A stretch of 64,000 nt of DNA from Vibrio sp. MEBiC08052 (GTDB lineage Bacteria; Pseudomonadota; Gammaproteobacteria; Enterobacterales; Vibrionaceae): NCBI RefSeq assembly GCF_001506075.1, contig NZ_KQ947475.1:1173731-1237730 (forward strand), read 5' to 3'. The notes beneath the pieces were generated by a model. The model saw only the letters and a list, made by a program, of their open reading frames with translations, ran no database searches and was not told the DNA's origin. The position numbers and the translations under genes are program-made. Positions 35,108-46,536 of this stretch are shown here, piece by piece (positions within the stretch are counted from its first letter, which is position 1; every line of letters starts with the position of its first letter).

Positions 35108-37776
35108 GTATTGTGGAGTATCCGACAGTGAAGCATCAGGAGCAAATTATCTTGATCATCGATGACACCCCCGCCAACTTGGGTGTATTAGTGGATGAAC
35201 TCGATGGTCGGCACTTTCAGGTTTTGATCGCGGAAGACGGAGAAGAGGGGTTACTGCGGGCTGACTATGTGGTGCCGGATTTGATTTTACTGGATGTGAT
35301 GATGCCGGGTATGAATGGTTTTGAAGTGTGTACCCACTTAAAGCAGAACGATAAAACTCGCCATATTCCGGTGATTTTCATGACGGCCTTGAATGATGTG
35401 ACAGACAAAGTCACGGGATTTGAAGTGGGCGGTGTGGATTACATTACCAAGCCTTTTCAGATTGAAGAGGTCGTGTCCCGGATTAAGCTCCACTTGTCTT
35501 TGTGTGACATGCAGCAGCGGTTAACCGACAAAAATCGACAATTGGTTGAAGAAAGCCAAGTTCGTCAAAAAGCGCAAGTGGAACTGAATCAGATTTTACA
35601 AGAGCAGCAACGCTTACTGGAATACTCCGGGGTGGGGATTGCATTTTTGCAGCAGCGTCGGATTGTCAGATGCAATCAAAAACTGGCGACACTGTTCGGT
35701 CAGGAGATTGAGACTTTGAGTGAACTGCCGCTCGAATCGCTTTATTCGGCTGAGTATCATGATGATTACATTCATCAAGCCGCCCATCAGTCACTCGTTC
35801 AGCAAGGTGAGTATGTTTTGGATATTCGCTATCAGCGCAGCGACGGTCGATGTTTCTGGGGAGAGACGATTCTGACCGCGATTGATCGGGAAGATCTATC
35901 CAAGGGAGAAATTCTGGTCATTCATGATATTGATCAACGTAAACGAACAGAGGCACTGCGCATCGGACAAGGACAACTGTTTGAAATGATGGTCACCGGC
36001 TCGCCACTGGATGATATTCTCAATCGTTTAATTCAATTGATTGAAGCCCATCAGGTGAAGACGTTGGGCGCTATATTTTTGAAAAACAATGGTCGGTTAA
36101 CGTTGCGCACAGCGCCAGAGCTACCGGATATGTTTGCCGCGCAGTATGAGACATTATTTCCCGAAGGCGAACTTGTGACTGAGTCATTGAGTCCGAATAG
36201 TGAATCAGTGATACGGGAACAAGCCGTCTGGTGCGAGAATCCGCTGGCACCGACATCCGGGTGGGAAGCCTACGGTTCGTTACTGAATCAGTTCGGGATT
36301 CATGCGTGTTATACCATACCGATGGTCACCTCACAGGGAGACATCTTAGGTACACTGACACTTTATTTTCTTGAAAAATATCAAATGAGTCAGGTAGATA
36401 TGACGTTTGTCGATATGGCAACACGGATTGCGGGTATTGCCATTGAACGCCAGCATAACGAGGAGCGGATTCAATATCTGGCACATCACGATACATTAAC
36501 GGCATTGCCGAATCGGACTTTATTGGATGACCGTTTAAATCAGGGGTTGTTATGGGCACAACGCTATGGCCGGAAGGTATCGGTTGTTCTGATTGATCTC
36601 GACCATTTCAAAATGATTAATGACAGTCTGGGTCACAGTTCCGGCGATTCGTTATTACAAATTATTGCGAAACGGATGGAAACCTGTATCAGGAAAACCG
36701 ATACCCTGGCACGTTTGGGGGGCGATGAATTTGTCGTAATCCTGTATAACGCGAATCCGATTGAGATGATACTTAATCGAATCAAAGAAGCGATTGCCCA
36801 ACCGATACAGATTGCCGATCACGAAATCAGAATGACCAGCAGTATTGGGTTTGCGAACTATCCTGATGATGGCCAGACCGCGGATGTCCTGCTAAGAAAT
36901 GCTGATGTTGCCATGTACCATGCGAAAGAGTTGGGACGGAATAGTTTTCAGCATTATAGCCTTGATATGGGCAATGAGATTCAGGAACGGATGGTTTTGC
37001 AGGAGAACCTGCGTCATGCATTGGAGAATCAGGAATTCATCCTGCACTATCAGCCCCAGTATTGTTTTCATACGCAGCGCATTATTGGGGTTGAAGCACT
37101 ATTGCGTTGGCAGCATCCTGAATTCGGTATGGTTCCTCCGGTGCGTTTTATCCAGTTGGCTGAAACGACAGGCCTGATTGTTCCGATCGGGGATTGGGTG
37201 TTGCAGACAGCGTGTAAACAGAATAAAGCGTGGCAGGATGCCGGCATTAAAGATCTCTGCGTGGCGGTGAATGTCTCTGCTCGCCAGTTTCATGAGAAAG
37301 ACTTACCGGAACGCGTGGCTGCCGCTTTGGAAATGAGTGGATTAGAAGCCCGTTATCTGGAATTGGAAATTACGGAAAGTGTGGTGATGCAAGATCCGCA
37401 AGAAGCGGTTGAGATTATGCAAAAAATTAACCGCATGGGGGTTCAACTTTCGATTGACGATTTTGGTACCGGTTACTCAAGTCTCAGTGCGTTGAAACAC
37501 TTTCCTGTCCACCGCCTGAAAATTGATCGCGCTTTTGTCACGGATCTGCCGGACAATCCTGAAGGGTGCAGCATTGCGCAAGCAGTAATTGCGTTAGGTC
37601 ATAGCTTAGGGCTGAATGTGATCGCAGAAGGGGTTGAAGATGACCGGCAACTGGCTTTCTTGCATCAGCACCAATGTGATGAGATCCAAGGGTATTACCT
37701 TTGTCGTCCTGAGCCGGTTGATCGCTGCGAAGCCTTTTTGCGGTCACGTCCTTGCCCACTGAATTTGTTGGGTTGA
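35104..37776 (+). CDS. Response regulator with REC-PAS-GAF-GGDEF-EAL domains
   Basis: An 890-residue c-di-GMP enzyme. REC occupies about 1-130 with the phospho-acceptor Asp in LILLDVMMPG. PAS follows at about 175-280 and GAF at about 295-450. The diguanylate cyclase domain has an intact GGDEF motif near 540, preceded five residues upstream by RKTD, a normal product-inhibition site. The EAL phosphodiesterase domain has EALLRW near 662 and DDFGTGYSSL near 785, both catalytically plausible. The protein may thus make and break c-di-GMP, with the balance set by phosphorylation from the upstream kinase. Start codon overlaps the kinase stop. Confidence 0.93.
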   Translation: MSIVEYPTVKHQEQIILIIDDTPANLGVLVDELDGRHFQVLIAEDGEEGLLRADYVVPDLILLDVMMPGMNGFEVCTHLKQNDKTRHIPVIFMTALNDVTDKVTGFEVGGVDYITKPFQIEEVVSRIKLHLSLCDMQQRLTDKNRQLVEESQVRQKAQVELNQILQEQQRLLEYSGVGIAFLQQRRIVRCNQKLATLFGQEIETLSELPLESLYSAEYHDDYIHQAAHQSLVQQGEYVLDIRYQRSDGRCFWGETILTAIDREDLSKGEILVIHDIDQRKRTEALRIGQGQLFEMMVTGSPLDDILNRLIQLIEAHQVKTLGAIFLKNNGRLTLRTAPELPDMFAAQYETLFPEGELVTESLSPNSESVIREQAVWCENPLAPTSGWEAYGSLLNQFGIHACYTIPMVTSQGDILGTLTLYFLEKYQMSQVDMTFVDMATRIAGIAIERQHNEERIQYLAHHDTLTALPNRTLLDDRLNQGLLWAQRYGRKVSVVLIDLDHFKMINDSLGHSSGDSLLQIIAKRMETCIRKTDTLARLGGDEFVVILYNANPIEMILNRIKEAIAQPIQIADHEIRMTSSIGFANYPDDGQTADVLLRNADVAMYHAKELGRNSFQHYSLDMGNEIQERMVLQENLRHALENQEFILHYQPQYCFHTQRIIGVEALLRWQHPEFGMVPPVRFIQLAETTGLIVPIGDWVLQTACKQNKAWQDAGIKDLCVAVNVSARQFHEKDLPERVAAALEMSGLEARYLELEITESVVMQDPQEAVEIMQKINRMGVQLSIDDFGTGYSSLSALKHFPVHRLKIDRAFVTDLPDNPEGCSIAQAVIALGHSLGLNVIAEGVEDDRQLAFLHQHQCDEIQGYYLCRPEPVDRCEAFLRSRPCPLNLLG

Positions 37777-38141
37777 TAAATGAAACTGTGGGCGGAACAA
37801 GCAAATTGACGTTGGGCATGGCTATATTCTGTCACCCTTGAGTTTGGCAGGGCATTATTTTACCCATCATTTCAATTCAAGAATAAATGAGATGGCTCAC
37901 TGTATTTTTATGTTTATCGTTACGCGATCAAATTTTTGAATGCTTTTGCTTTATTTTTGTTACATTTTCTGGAAACTTATCAATCTTTTTCTATGATTTT
38001 GTTAAGTAATTGTATGAGGCCTACCCAAGCAGTCTCGAGGTACTGGGTTCAGAATGCCTTCAGACAGCTTTCTGAGTCGTATCGTACAGTCACTTGGGGA
38101 AATCAATATAACAATAGAGTATTACCCCTTGAGAGTTTTTT
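37777..38141. other. Intergenic region upstream of the chemoreceptor gene
   Basis: 365 bp, T-rich in the middle. I see no gene and no convincing terminator hairpin. It should contain the promoter of the hemerythrin chemoreceptor. Confidence 0.45.
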
Positions 38142-39734
38142 ATGAATTATAACAATATAAAGAAATTGAGTCAGTTGAGTGCTCAACAATGGAATCTTAT
38201 TCTGTTTATTCTGCAACTGCCTTTCTTGGCCTATTTTATTTCACAGCAACTTTGGTGGTGGACAGGGGGGCAAATCCTGTTCAGTACGGTGGTGTTTTTG
38301 ACGTTACAGTCATTTCATCGTTTACTCGTGGTAACCCAAAGTGTTGCGATTGAGTTGTCTGAAGGTGACTTGCGGGCCAGAATCAAGACTGAACGTGAAG
38401 GTGCTCATCCGCTTTATCGTTCTTTTAATCGAATCGGTGAAGATGTTTCAAGAACGGTTGGGGCATTAGGGGCGACATCAGCGGCATTGCTCAATGTTGC
38501 TGAATCGGTAAAAAAAGATTCGGAAGTGTCTAAAACCGGTGCTTTACGGCAAAGAAATGATGTCGAACAGGCGGTAGAAATCGTCGGACATCTGGTTGAG
38601 ACGACTCGGCAAGTTGCTCACTTTACCGAAATTTCATCCGGCTATGCCAATGAAGCAAAAACACAGGCTGATGAAGGTTGCAACGGGATGGCGCAGCTAG
38701 AACATGCGTTACATACGGCCAGCGAGCAGATTGAAACATCGCATCAGCACATCACGGCGCTGGAAGGGGAGAGTGTCAGTATTGGTCAGGTGATCGGTAC
38801 GATTAGTGATATCGCGGAGCAGACCAATTTGCTGGCATTGAATGCCGCGATAGAAGCTGCCCGGGCCGGAGAGCAAGGACGGGGATTTGCCGTTGTTGCC
38901 GATGAAGTCCGGACACTTGCGACACGAACGCAAACGGCAACTAATGATATTCATATGCGGATCGAGGCGCTGCGCTTGAGTATTAACACTGTGGTCGAAG
39001 CGATGCAGAGAAACAGTGAATGTATGCATGAATCCATGGGGATTGTCGAACAGACCAGTCAATCTTTCACGCAGTTGTTAGATAAGATCGCAGAAATTAA
39101 AGGGCAAAGTAGTCAAATTACGAGTTCTCTGGATGAGCAGGTCAATGCAACGGTTGATTTGGAACACTGTTTGTCGGAAATCTCTGTCGTGGCAAAAGAG
39201 AATGTCAGGGCGACGCAAGAAACATTGATGGCGAGTGTCACAGTGCAAAATATATCCGGTGAAATTAACTCACTCTTGCACCGTTTCGCGATTGATCGTC
39301 GCCAACTGGAAGCTGAAGATAAGCAAAGAAATAAGTTAATTGAGTGGGGACCATCGCTTGATTTGAATATTAAGGAAATAAATCGGCAGCATCAGACTTT
39401 AGTCCACCTGATTAATGAGCTGAACCATTTATTGAATAACGGCTATGGACTGGCATCGATTAAACGGGTTGTACAAGGTTTGATTGATTATACGGCGAAC
39501 CACTTTCAGTATGAGGAAACGCTATTCGCGCAGTTCAGCTATGTGAATGAGCATGAACACGTCGGGGCTCACCATCGATTAGTCGAGCAGGTACTTGATT
39601 TCCAGAAACGGGTCGAAAATGGGGAAAACATTGGCAAGGAGCTGATGTCATTCCTTCAAGATTGGCTTACGCTACATATTCAGAAAGAAGATAAACAGTA
39701 CGTTGAGTGTTTTCGTGAGCATGGCGTGAACTGA
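38142..39734 (+). CDS. Methyl-accepting chemotaxis protein fused to a hemerythrin domain
   Basis: A 530-residue chemoreceptor. Two adjacent hydrophobic segments (about 18-34 and 40-58) form a membrane hairpin with almost no periplasmic part. A HAMP-like linker and the signalling domain follow, with the conserved tip around 223-262 ([28 protein letters not shown]). The C-terminal 120 residues form a bacteriohemerythrin with the diiron ligands visible: [20 protein letters not shown] and LHIQKED. Hemerythrin binds oxygen reversibly, so it probably senses oxygen or redox from the cytoplasmic side, like DcrH of Desulfovibrio. It follows the c-di-GMP module but appears to have its own promoter. Confidence 0.92.
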   Translation: MNYNNIKKLSQLSAQQWNLILFILQLPFLAYFISQQLWWWTGGQILFSTVVFLTLQSFHRLLVVTQSVAIELSEGDLRARIKTEREGAHPLYRSFNRIGEDVSRTVGALGATSAALLNVAESVKKDSEVSKTGALRQRNDVEQAVEIVGHLVETTRQVAHFTEISSGYANEAKTQADEGCNGMAQLEHALHTASEQIETSHQHITALEGESVSIGQVIGTISDIAEQTNLLALNAAIEAARAGEQGRGFAVVADEVRTLATRTQTATNDIHMRIEALRLSINTVVEAMQRNSECMHESMGIVEQTSQSFTQLLDKIAEIKGQSSQITSSLDEQVNATVDLEHCLSEISVVAKENVRATQETLMASVTVQNISGEINSLLHRFAIDRRQLEAEDKQRNKLIEWGPSLDLNIKEINRQHQTLVHLINELNHLLNNGYGLASIKRVVQGLIDYTANHFQYEETLFAQFSYVNEHEHVGAHHRLVEQVLDFQKRVENGENIGKELMSFLQDWLTLHIQKEDKQYVECFREHGVN

Positions 39735-39885
39735 AGACATGGCATGAACTGAAGATGAAGGGGTTCCGCCCGGAATCCCTGACAAATGACAGGTGTGATA
39801 AAAAATATCCCTTCAGAGACGGATCATCTGAAGGGATGGGAAAAAAATGGAAGAAGTTGAAGCTGAACAGACTATCTATTTTTAA

Positions 39886-40251
39886 TCAAACTATTGCTAA
39901 CAGGATACTGCCAACAGTTGCCGCTGCGGAAAGATATTGCCCCGCAGAGTATGAGCCGTCTTCTTCCTCTTCTAATTTTTTAGGATGTTCCATTCCCAGA
40001 GCACCATAAGTAAATGATTCGACTTTATCACCAACACTTTTATCTTCACTAACTTTGTTTTCTTTGTCGATTTCTTTCAGTGCGGCAAGCAAAGCTTTCC
40101 CTTCGTCAGATAAGATGACTTTGTTCTGCTCAACTTTTGTGAATTCATTAGTTTTATTTGGCGCACTCTGAGCCGCCGGTGCAATCTGTTTTGCTTTAAC
40201 CGACTGAGGTGAATACAAAGTTGTAGATCCTGTTGCTTTTACTGGGTCCAT
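39886..40251 (-). CDS. Conserved hypothetical protein with C-terminal hydrophobic tail
   Basis: A 121-residue protein I cannot assign to a function. The N-terminal half is polar and low-complexity (rich in Ala, Ser and Lys), the middle is charged (LLAALKEIDKENKVSEDK, then LEEEEDGSYS), and the last 20 residues are hydrophobic (YLSAAATVGSILLAIV), suggesting a tail anchor. I chose the ATG at 40251 because AGGAG lies six bases upstream; 20 further codons are open to 40311 with weaker support. It stands alone between convergent and codirectional neighbours. Confidence 0.6.
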   Translation of the reverse strand: MDPVKATGSTTLYSPQSVKAKQIAPAAQSAPNKTNEFTKVEQNKVILSDEGKALLAALKEIDKENKVSEDKSVGDKVESFTYGALGMEHPKKLEEEEDGSYSAGQYLSAAATVGSILLAIV

Positions 40252-40372
40252 AACATTCTCCTGCCCATCTCCTTTTATGTTAACGGAGGTTGAAGGAAAA
40301 ACTTGAGTCATTTTTTCTCAAAATCTTCCTGCAAATAAGACAGCAAAAAATATGCCCGAATTGATGTGGTAT

Positions 40373-41191
40373 TTATATTTTTCGATAAACCCGCAGTGTG
40401 AAGTCCGCTTCGCAGTGAAATGTTTCTTGCTGTTGTAATGTTGTTTTGACAGCTTCACTGGCGCGCCAGGCAAAAGGGGTCATTTGGAGTAAATTCAATG
40501 CGTCTGTTCCACTCATCTGCATCGGATAATGTAACTGCTCTTCATGAACCGGGGTAAATCCTTCAATTGATTCAGCCTGTGGATCATGCAAACGAACATC
40601 CTGATAAATCAGTGCTTTTAACTGATATAGATGACGGGCTGCCGGTGTCACGGTCACCACGATACCATCGGCTTTCAGGCAACGTTGGAGCTCTTCTGAT
40701 TTACAGGGTGCGTAGATACGCAAGATAGCATCGATACTTTGTGCGGCAAAAGGTAGCCGGTGACTTGATGCAATACAAAACTGGCAATTGGGGTATCGTT
40801 TGGCAGCATAGCGAATCGCAGGTTTGGAGACATCCAGACCATAGACCTCCAAATCGGGAATGTCGGTGTGCAGGGTTTTGGCAACATGCGTGGTGTAATA
40901 CCCTTCGCCACAGCCGATGTCCAACAGCAAAGCAGCAGGTTGTGAAATAAATTGTGCGCAGAGCTGAGCCGCTTTATCACGCATGGCAATATAGTAACCC
41001 TGTTCCAGAAAATGACGTCTGGCTTGCATCATCGCTTTGTTATCACCGGGATCTTTGGAACGTTTATGCTGGACGGGCATCAGATTGACATACCCTTCTT
41101 TGGCAATATCAAACTGATGGCGATTGATACAACGGAATGTACCGGATTCTTGCTGAAGCGGGGCGTCACACAATGGACATTGATAAGACAT
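40373..41191 (-). CDS. rlmA: 23S rRNA (guanine-745-N1)-methyltransferase
   Basis: A 272-residue SAM-dependent methyltransferase. The N-terminal zinc-binding module has CPLCDAPL and, after a spacer, CINRHQFD, as in RlmA (RrmA). The SAM-binding motif is LLLDIGCGEGYYTTHVA near residue 90, and YAPCKSEELQRCLK further on also fits. RlmA methylates the N1 of G745 in 23S rRNA. The length matches the E. coli protein. Confidence 0.92.
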   Translation of the reverse strand: MSYQCPLCDAPLQQESGTFRCINRHQFDIAKEGYVNLMPVQHKRSKDPGDNKAMMQARRHFLEQGYYIAMRDKAAQLCAQFISQPAALLLDIGCGEGYYTTHVAKTLHTDIPDLEVYGLDVSKPAIRYAAKRYPNCQFCIASSHRLPFAAQSIDAILRIYAPCKSEELQRCLKADGIVVTVTPAARHLYQLKALIYQDVRLHDPQAESIEGFTPVHEEQLHYPMQMSGTDALNLLQMTPFAWRASEAVKTTLQQQETFHCEADFTLRVYRKI

Positions 41192-41308
41192 AATCAGCCT
41201 TGTATTTCGTATCGATTGGAGGCGGGCAGTGTATCGGGTTCCACCGCAAATAAAAAGCGCTTGTCAGGCTTATCGCCATGCAAGAGACAAGCGCTAACGA
41301 TAGACCGG

Positions 41309-42196
41309 TTAATCTGCTGCTGAGAGTTTCGTTTTCAATTGATACTGTTCACCCGGTTGTAAAGTAATCCCGGCAGAAATACAGGGAGCGTGAACGGTGG
41401 ATTCAATACACAGCATGGTTTGATAGCCTTCGTCGGTCATATCTGCCATTGACTGGGCTCCTTGTGACCAAGGATTCCATAAGACAGCTGAATTATGGCC
41501 CTTGTTTTCAACGACAATTGTCCGTTTTAGCACCGGATCATGCAGGTGAATCTGTGGCGCTGGCTTGGTGTAAACGCGGTCAATGGTATCAGTCAGTTGT
41601 AACTCATCATCGCCCTGACACATCATATTATTTTGCAGGCTATCAATATATTCGTTGCCCATGCCAGTTGTTGTGGTTTGCCGGATATCACCGACATGCA
41701 AATAGGTATGGAGTGCCCCGGAGAAGTGCCACGGTCTTGCGTCTTCGTTGGTTATCTCCAGCGTGACTTCAAGCGTGTCGCTAATGGCAACGTGCAGCAG
41801 TAAGCTGAATTGATAGGGCCAGATTGCCAGTGTTTCAGGATTGTCCGTCAGACCGAGTGTCACCACTACACCCGCTTCACTTTCCCGGTGTTCAACCAGT
41901 GCCCATTGTTGGGTGCGGGCAAAACCGTGAGACGGTGAACCAATCCGGGCAAACCAAGGCCAGCAAACGGGGATACCACCACGTAGAGGGGTTGCGCCAT
42001 CAAATTTGGCAGCGTCACTCATCCAGATTAAATCTGCTTTGTCGCTTGGCTGAAAGGAAATTACATGTCCACCGTATAAAGAAATGCCGGCGGTTGCCTT
42101 ATCGTGTATGACACGCACTATTTTCGTGTTCTCTCGCTCTACGATTGAGACACAGTCAGAAAGATTGGTCAGGGTGGGGAAAGCATGTAAATCCAT
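41309..42196 (-). CDS. yeaD: D-hexose-6-phosphate mutarotase
   Basis: A 295-residue aldose-1-epimerase-like enzyme of the YeaD group, which interconverts the anomers of glucose-6-phosphate and related sugar phosphates. Family blocks seen are GGHVISFQP, GGIPVCWPWFA, the HGFAR motif and ALHTYLHVGDI. GapA lies directly upstream on the same strand, as in E. coli. I prefer the second in-frame ATG (42196), because GAGGA lies eight bases before it, whereas it abuts the first ATG. Confidence 0.9.
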   Translation of the reverse strand: MDLHAFPTLTNLSDCVSIVERENTKIVRVIHDKATAGISLYGGHVISFQPSDKADLIWMSDAAKFDGATPLRGGIPVCWPWFARIGSPSHGFARTQQWALVEHRESEAGVVVTLGLTDNPETLAIWPYQFSLLLHVAISDTLEVTLEITNEDARPWHFSGALHTYLHVGDIRQTTTTGMGNEYIDSLQNNMMCQGDDELQLTDTIDRVYTKPAPQIHLHDPVLKRTIVVENKGHNSAVLWNPWSQGAQSMADMTDEGYQTMLCIESTVHAPCISAGITLQPGEQYQLKTKLSAAD

Positions 42197-42263
42197 TTTT
42201 TTCATCCTCGCATTTTGGTGTCATCCGGAGATTGGGTTCAACAAGTGATCGGTCTGAAAATAT

Positions 42264-42288
42264 AAAAGGCGGCTGAAAGCCGCCTTTT
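42264..42288 (-). terminator. Terminator after gapA
   Basis: AAAAGGCGGC and GCCGCCTTTT form a perfect stem around TGAAA (42274-42278). On the minus strand it is followed by a T-rich run, fitting a rho-independent terminator between gapA and yeaD; the symmetry means it could also act partly on the other strand. Confidence 0.82.
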
Positions 42289-42320
42289 GAACAAGTTCAG
42301 ATTGAATCCGGATTACTTAA

Positions 42321-43640
<1,320 letters not shown>

Positions 43641-44057
43641 ATGAGTTGTGAGGATATGAAACAGGTTAAAAAATCAGAATCTCAGTGGCGTCAATCGCTT
43701 ACCGATGAGCAATTTCGCGTTTGTCGCCAGCAAGGCACCGAGATACCATTTTCAGGGACGCTACTGCATAATAAAGAGACGGGCATCTATACATGCACTT
43801 GTTGTCAGGCGCCGTTGTTTTCTTCAGCGAGTAAGTATGATTCTGGATGTGGCTGGCCAAGTTTTGATGCACCGGTTAGTGCCGATGCAATTCGATATTT
43901 ACAGGATGATAGTCATGGGATGAGCCGGATTGAAATCCGCTGCGCTGCTTGTGATAGTCATCTCGGGCATGTATTTGCTGATGGTCCGCAAACGACCGGT
44001 GAACGTTATTGTGTCAATTCGGTGTCGTTAATTTTCAACAAAAATGATCAAGAGTGA
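43641..44057 (+). CDS. msrB: Peptide methionine-R-sulfoxide reductase
   Basis: A 138-residue repair enzyme that reduces methionine-R-sulfoxide in proteins. The four zinc-binding cysteines are in CTCCQ and [15 protein letters not shown] is the family signature, and the catalytic Cys is in RYCVNSVSL. The gene is divergent from gapA as in E. coli (yeaA). A second ATG five codons in (MKQVKKSE) is a possible alternative start. Confidence 0.95.
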   Translation: MSCEDMKQVKKSESQWRQSLTDEQFRVCRQQGTEIPFSGTLLHNKETGIYTCTCCQAPLFSSASKYDSGCGWPSFDAPVSADAIRYLQDDSHGMSRIEIRCAACDSHLGHVFADGPQTTGERYCVNSVSLIFNKNDQE

Positions 44058-44077
44058 GTGTTTTTTCATCACTCTTG
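44049..44077. terminator. Hairpin at the msrB end
   Basis: CAAGAGTGA at 44049-44057 pairs with TCACTCTTG at 44069-44077, with a T-rich loop. It overlaps the msrB stop codon and lies between convergent msrB and the DUF2989 gene. Confidence 0.5.
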
Positions 44078-44096
44078 TATGATTTGTACAGAATGG

Positions 44097-44909
44097 TTAT
44101 TTTTTGAACTCAGGTATCATAGATGGATGATATTCTTGATTTTCTACAGCATCAATAATCATATCAGCGATATCATCTAACATGCTGAATTTTTCATCAC
44201 TGAAACCGTACATTAGCTGGATATTTTGGGTTGATGCGATAGGTACACCAAAATGTTTGCCGACCATCGCCCAAATATAAGACGCTTCTTGATGACGAAG
44301 CAGTTGGTTCAAACTGGCTAATGATTCTAGGATACTGGTATTTAATGACTCCGGATCAGAAAGTTCCAGTGCATGATTGAGTAGTTTGATGGTTTTTTCT
44401 CTGTCTCTGTCGATGTAGAATGTCGCCAGTGCATATTGAAGGGCCGCTGTTTCCATTTCTGGTTTGCCTTCCAGCTGTAAAAACTGCCGACGGGCTTGTG
44501 TGTCACCCGTTTGACTCCATAAAAAATAGAGTGAAGAGGGGGTGTTAAATTGCATGAGCTCTTTTTCCAGGCGTTCCATATTTTTTCCGGAATTAAGCAA
44601 TGCATTGAAGCGTCTTTTCTTGAGATCGGCTTGATCAATCGGTTGAATCTGAGCGGCAACTTCCAGACATTTTTTATATTGCTGAGTGAGTTGATACTCA
44701 GTAATTTTATTGATATCAGTCGGGTCTTTGTAGACTTCGAGACGATGCCAGATAAGATTGGTTCTGGCGACACGGCATTGCCCGTCATTAATGTTCAATT
44801 CTTCACAACGGAGCTCGGGGTGATCCAGACAGAGTCTGTCTGTGTTTCTGGTATTCTCAAAACAACCGTTCAACAGGAGAACAGCGATAGCTAGACTAGT
44901 ATACTTCAT
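44097..44909 (-). CDS. DUF2989 lipoprotein
   Basis: A 270-residue predicted outer-membrane or periplasmic lipoprotein. The N-terminus MKYTSLAIAVLLLNGC is a short signal peptide ending in a lipobox whose Cys would be lipidated. The mature part begins with a conserved Cys-rich segment (LCLDHPELRCEELNINDGQCRV) and continues as helical, TPR-like sequence (ALQYALATFYIDRDREKTIKLLNHALELS). This matches DUF2989 proteins of vibrios, whose function is unknown. The start was set at the methionine that gives a proper signal peptide; upstream in-frame ATGs exist. Confidence 0.8.
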   Translation of the reverse strand: MKYTSLAIAVLLLNGCFENTRNTDRLCLDHPELRCEELNINDGQCRVARTNLIWHRLEVYKDPTDINKITEYQLTQQYKKCLEVAAQIQPIDQADLKKRRFNALLNSGKNMERLEKELMQFNTPSSLYFLWSQTGDTQARRQFLQLEGKPEMETAALQYALATFYIDRDREKTIKLLNHALELSDPESLNTSILESLASLNQLLRHQEASYIWAMVGKHFGVPIASTQNIQLMYGFSDEKFSMLDDIADMIIDAVENQEYHPSMIPEFKK

Positions 44910-45032
44910 TGGTTGTTGCATATAACGATAGCCTGTGATCATATACAATTATTTATACGACATATCTTGACGTTAGCGGTTGAAACTTCATTATGTTGAA
45001 TTGTTCGTACAACTAACCATCCGGGATATGCA

Positions 45033-45326
45033 ATGGATACTCAACAACTCATTGATGCGATTACACCTGAGGCTTACCAGCGTTTACTCTATGCTGTTGA
45101 AACGGGTAAGTGGCCTGAAGGTACGATACTTTCGGCACAACAGCGAGATTCATGTATTCAAGCTGTGATGTTGTACCAATCTAAGCATAATGCACAGCCG
45201 GAACATATGACAGTTGCCGCAGGCGGAGAAATTTGTTTCAAATCGAAATCTGAGTTAAAAAAACAGTTTCAAACGGGACAGGTAGAAGAAGATATTTTGC
45301 GGGTCAACCCCAATCAATTTGAGTGA
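45033..45326 (+). CDS. yeaC: YeaC-like DUF1315 protein
   Basis: A 97-residue conserved protein of the DUF1315/YeaC family, recognised from its beginning (MDTQQLIDAITPEAYQRLL) and the central ETGKWPEGTILSAQQRD. Function unknown. The linkage with msrB-gapA and ansA is the same neighbourhood as in E. coli. An imperfect hairpin (45350-45375) follows. Confidence 0.88.
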   Translation: MDTQQLIDAITPEAYQRLLYAVETGKWPEGTILSAQQRDSCIQAVMLYQSKHNAQPEHMTVAAGGEICFKSKSELKKQFQTGQVEEDILRVNPNQFE

Positions 45327-45349
45327 TTATTGATGTACTCATTGAAGTC

Positions 45350-45375
45350 GCACTCCCAGTATTGGCCGGGAGTGC
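45350..45375. terminator. Hairpin between convergent yeaC and ansA
   Basis: GCACTCCC at 45350-45357 pairs with GGGAGTGC at 45368-45375 around a ten-base loop. No T-tract is present, so the role is inferred from position. Confidence 0.4.
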
Positions 45376-45463
45376 ATAATGATTGTCGTCGTGGATACTT
45401 TTTGCAGTGATATTGAAATATGCGTTTACCTAAAAAACATTGGCAATGCCAAACAGTGCTGTT

Positions 45464-46477
45464 TTACAGGCTCATTTCTCCCCGTAGGACTTTTTGCATC
45501 TCTAATTTGACGGTTTCGTAGTCAAGCCCTTTACTCAAAAGATAATGCAGTTTGGCCAGTGCCGCTTCCGGCGTCATATCGAACCCGCTGATGACCCCGG
45601 CTTCCGCCAGTGCGCTTCCGGTCGCATAACCACCCATATTGACCTTCCCGGCAAGGCACTGGGTCAGGTTGACCACAATTACTCCACGTTCTGAGGCGGC
45701 TTTGAGCTGAGCGAGCAACTCAGGATTTTGCGGCGCATTACCGACGCCAAAGGTCAGCAGAATCATGGCATTGACGGGTTGAAGCAATGTATTGCGGATC
45801 ACCTCATGGGAGATGCCCGGATACATGGTAATCACCCCGATGGGTTGTGGGGTGATATCACTGACCTGAAAGGGGCCATCTGGCTGCTTGCCGACGGTCA
45901 CATGGCTACTCACCGAGATATTGATGCCGGCTTCCAGTAGTGGCGGCAGGTTGGGTGACGTAAACGCATTAAAGCCGTCTGCATGGGATTTGGTGCTGCG
46001 GTTTCCTCTCATCAGTTGATTGTTGAAAAACAGCGTGACTTCATTGATGGGATAGTTTGCAGCAATGTGCAGCGCGTTGAGCAAGTTGGCTTGCCCATCG
46101 GAACGCAGTTCGGCCAATGGAATCTGTGAGCCAGTCACAATGACCGGTTTTCCCAGATTTTCTAGCATGAATGACAGCGCTGAAGCGGTATAAGCCATCG
46201 TATCCGTGCCATGCAGAATGACGAAGCCGTCATATTGTTTGTAGTTGTTGCGGATATCATCAGCGATGAGTTGCCAGTCTTCAGGCGTCATATCTGATGA
46301 ATCGATCAGCGGATCGTATTCGTGGATGGTGTATTCAGGCATTTCCGGACGATGAAACTCGGGCATACTTGCGAGTTGCTTTTCCATAAAACCAGCCACC
46401 GGAACATAACCGTGTGATGATTTTTGCATACCGATCGTGCCGCCCGTATAGGCAATGTAGATATGTTTTCTTGCCAT
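45464..46477 (-). CDS. ansA: L-asparaginase I (cytoplasmic)
   Basis: A 337-residue asparaginase hydrolysing L-asparagine to aspartate and ammonia. The first catalytic block is AYTGGTIGMQ with its Thr, and the second is VILHGTDTMAYTASALSFML with the Thr-Asp pair. No signal peptide is present, which fits AnsA rather than the periplasmic AnsB. The frame is open 30 codons further upstream, but the methionine at 46477 (MARKHIYIAYTGG) gives the family length. Confidence 0.93.
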   Translation of the reverse strand: MARKHIYIAYTGGTIGMQKSSHGYVPVAGFMEKQLASMPEFHRPEMPEYTIHEYDPLIDSSDMTPEDWQLIADDIRNNYKQYDGFVILHGTDTMAYTASALSFMLENLGKPVIVTGSQIPLAELRSDGQANLLNALHIAANYPINEVTLFFNNQLMRGNRSTKSHADGFNAFTSPNLPPLLEAGINISVSSHVTVGKQPDGPFQVSDITPQPIGVITMYPGISHEVIRNTLLQPVNAMILLTFGVGNAPQNPELLAQLKAASERGVIVVNLTQCLAGKVNMGGYATGSALAEAGVISGFDMTPEAALAKLHYLLSKGLDYETVKLEMQKVLRGEMSL

Positions 46478-46536
46478 GACTGAAATTACTCTTCTATCAA
46501 GTTCAGGGAGTGCGATTATAGCGGAATCATGCGTAA

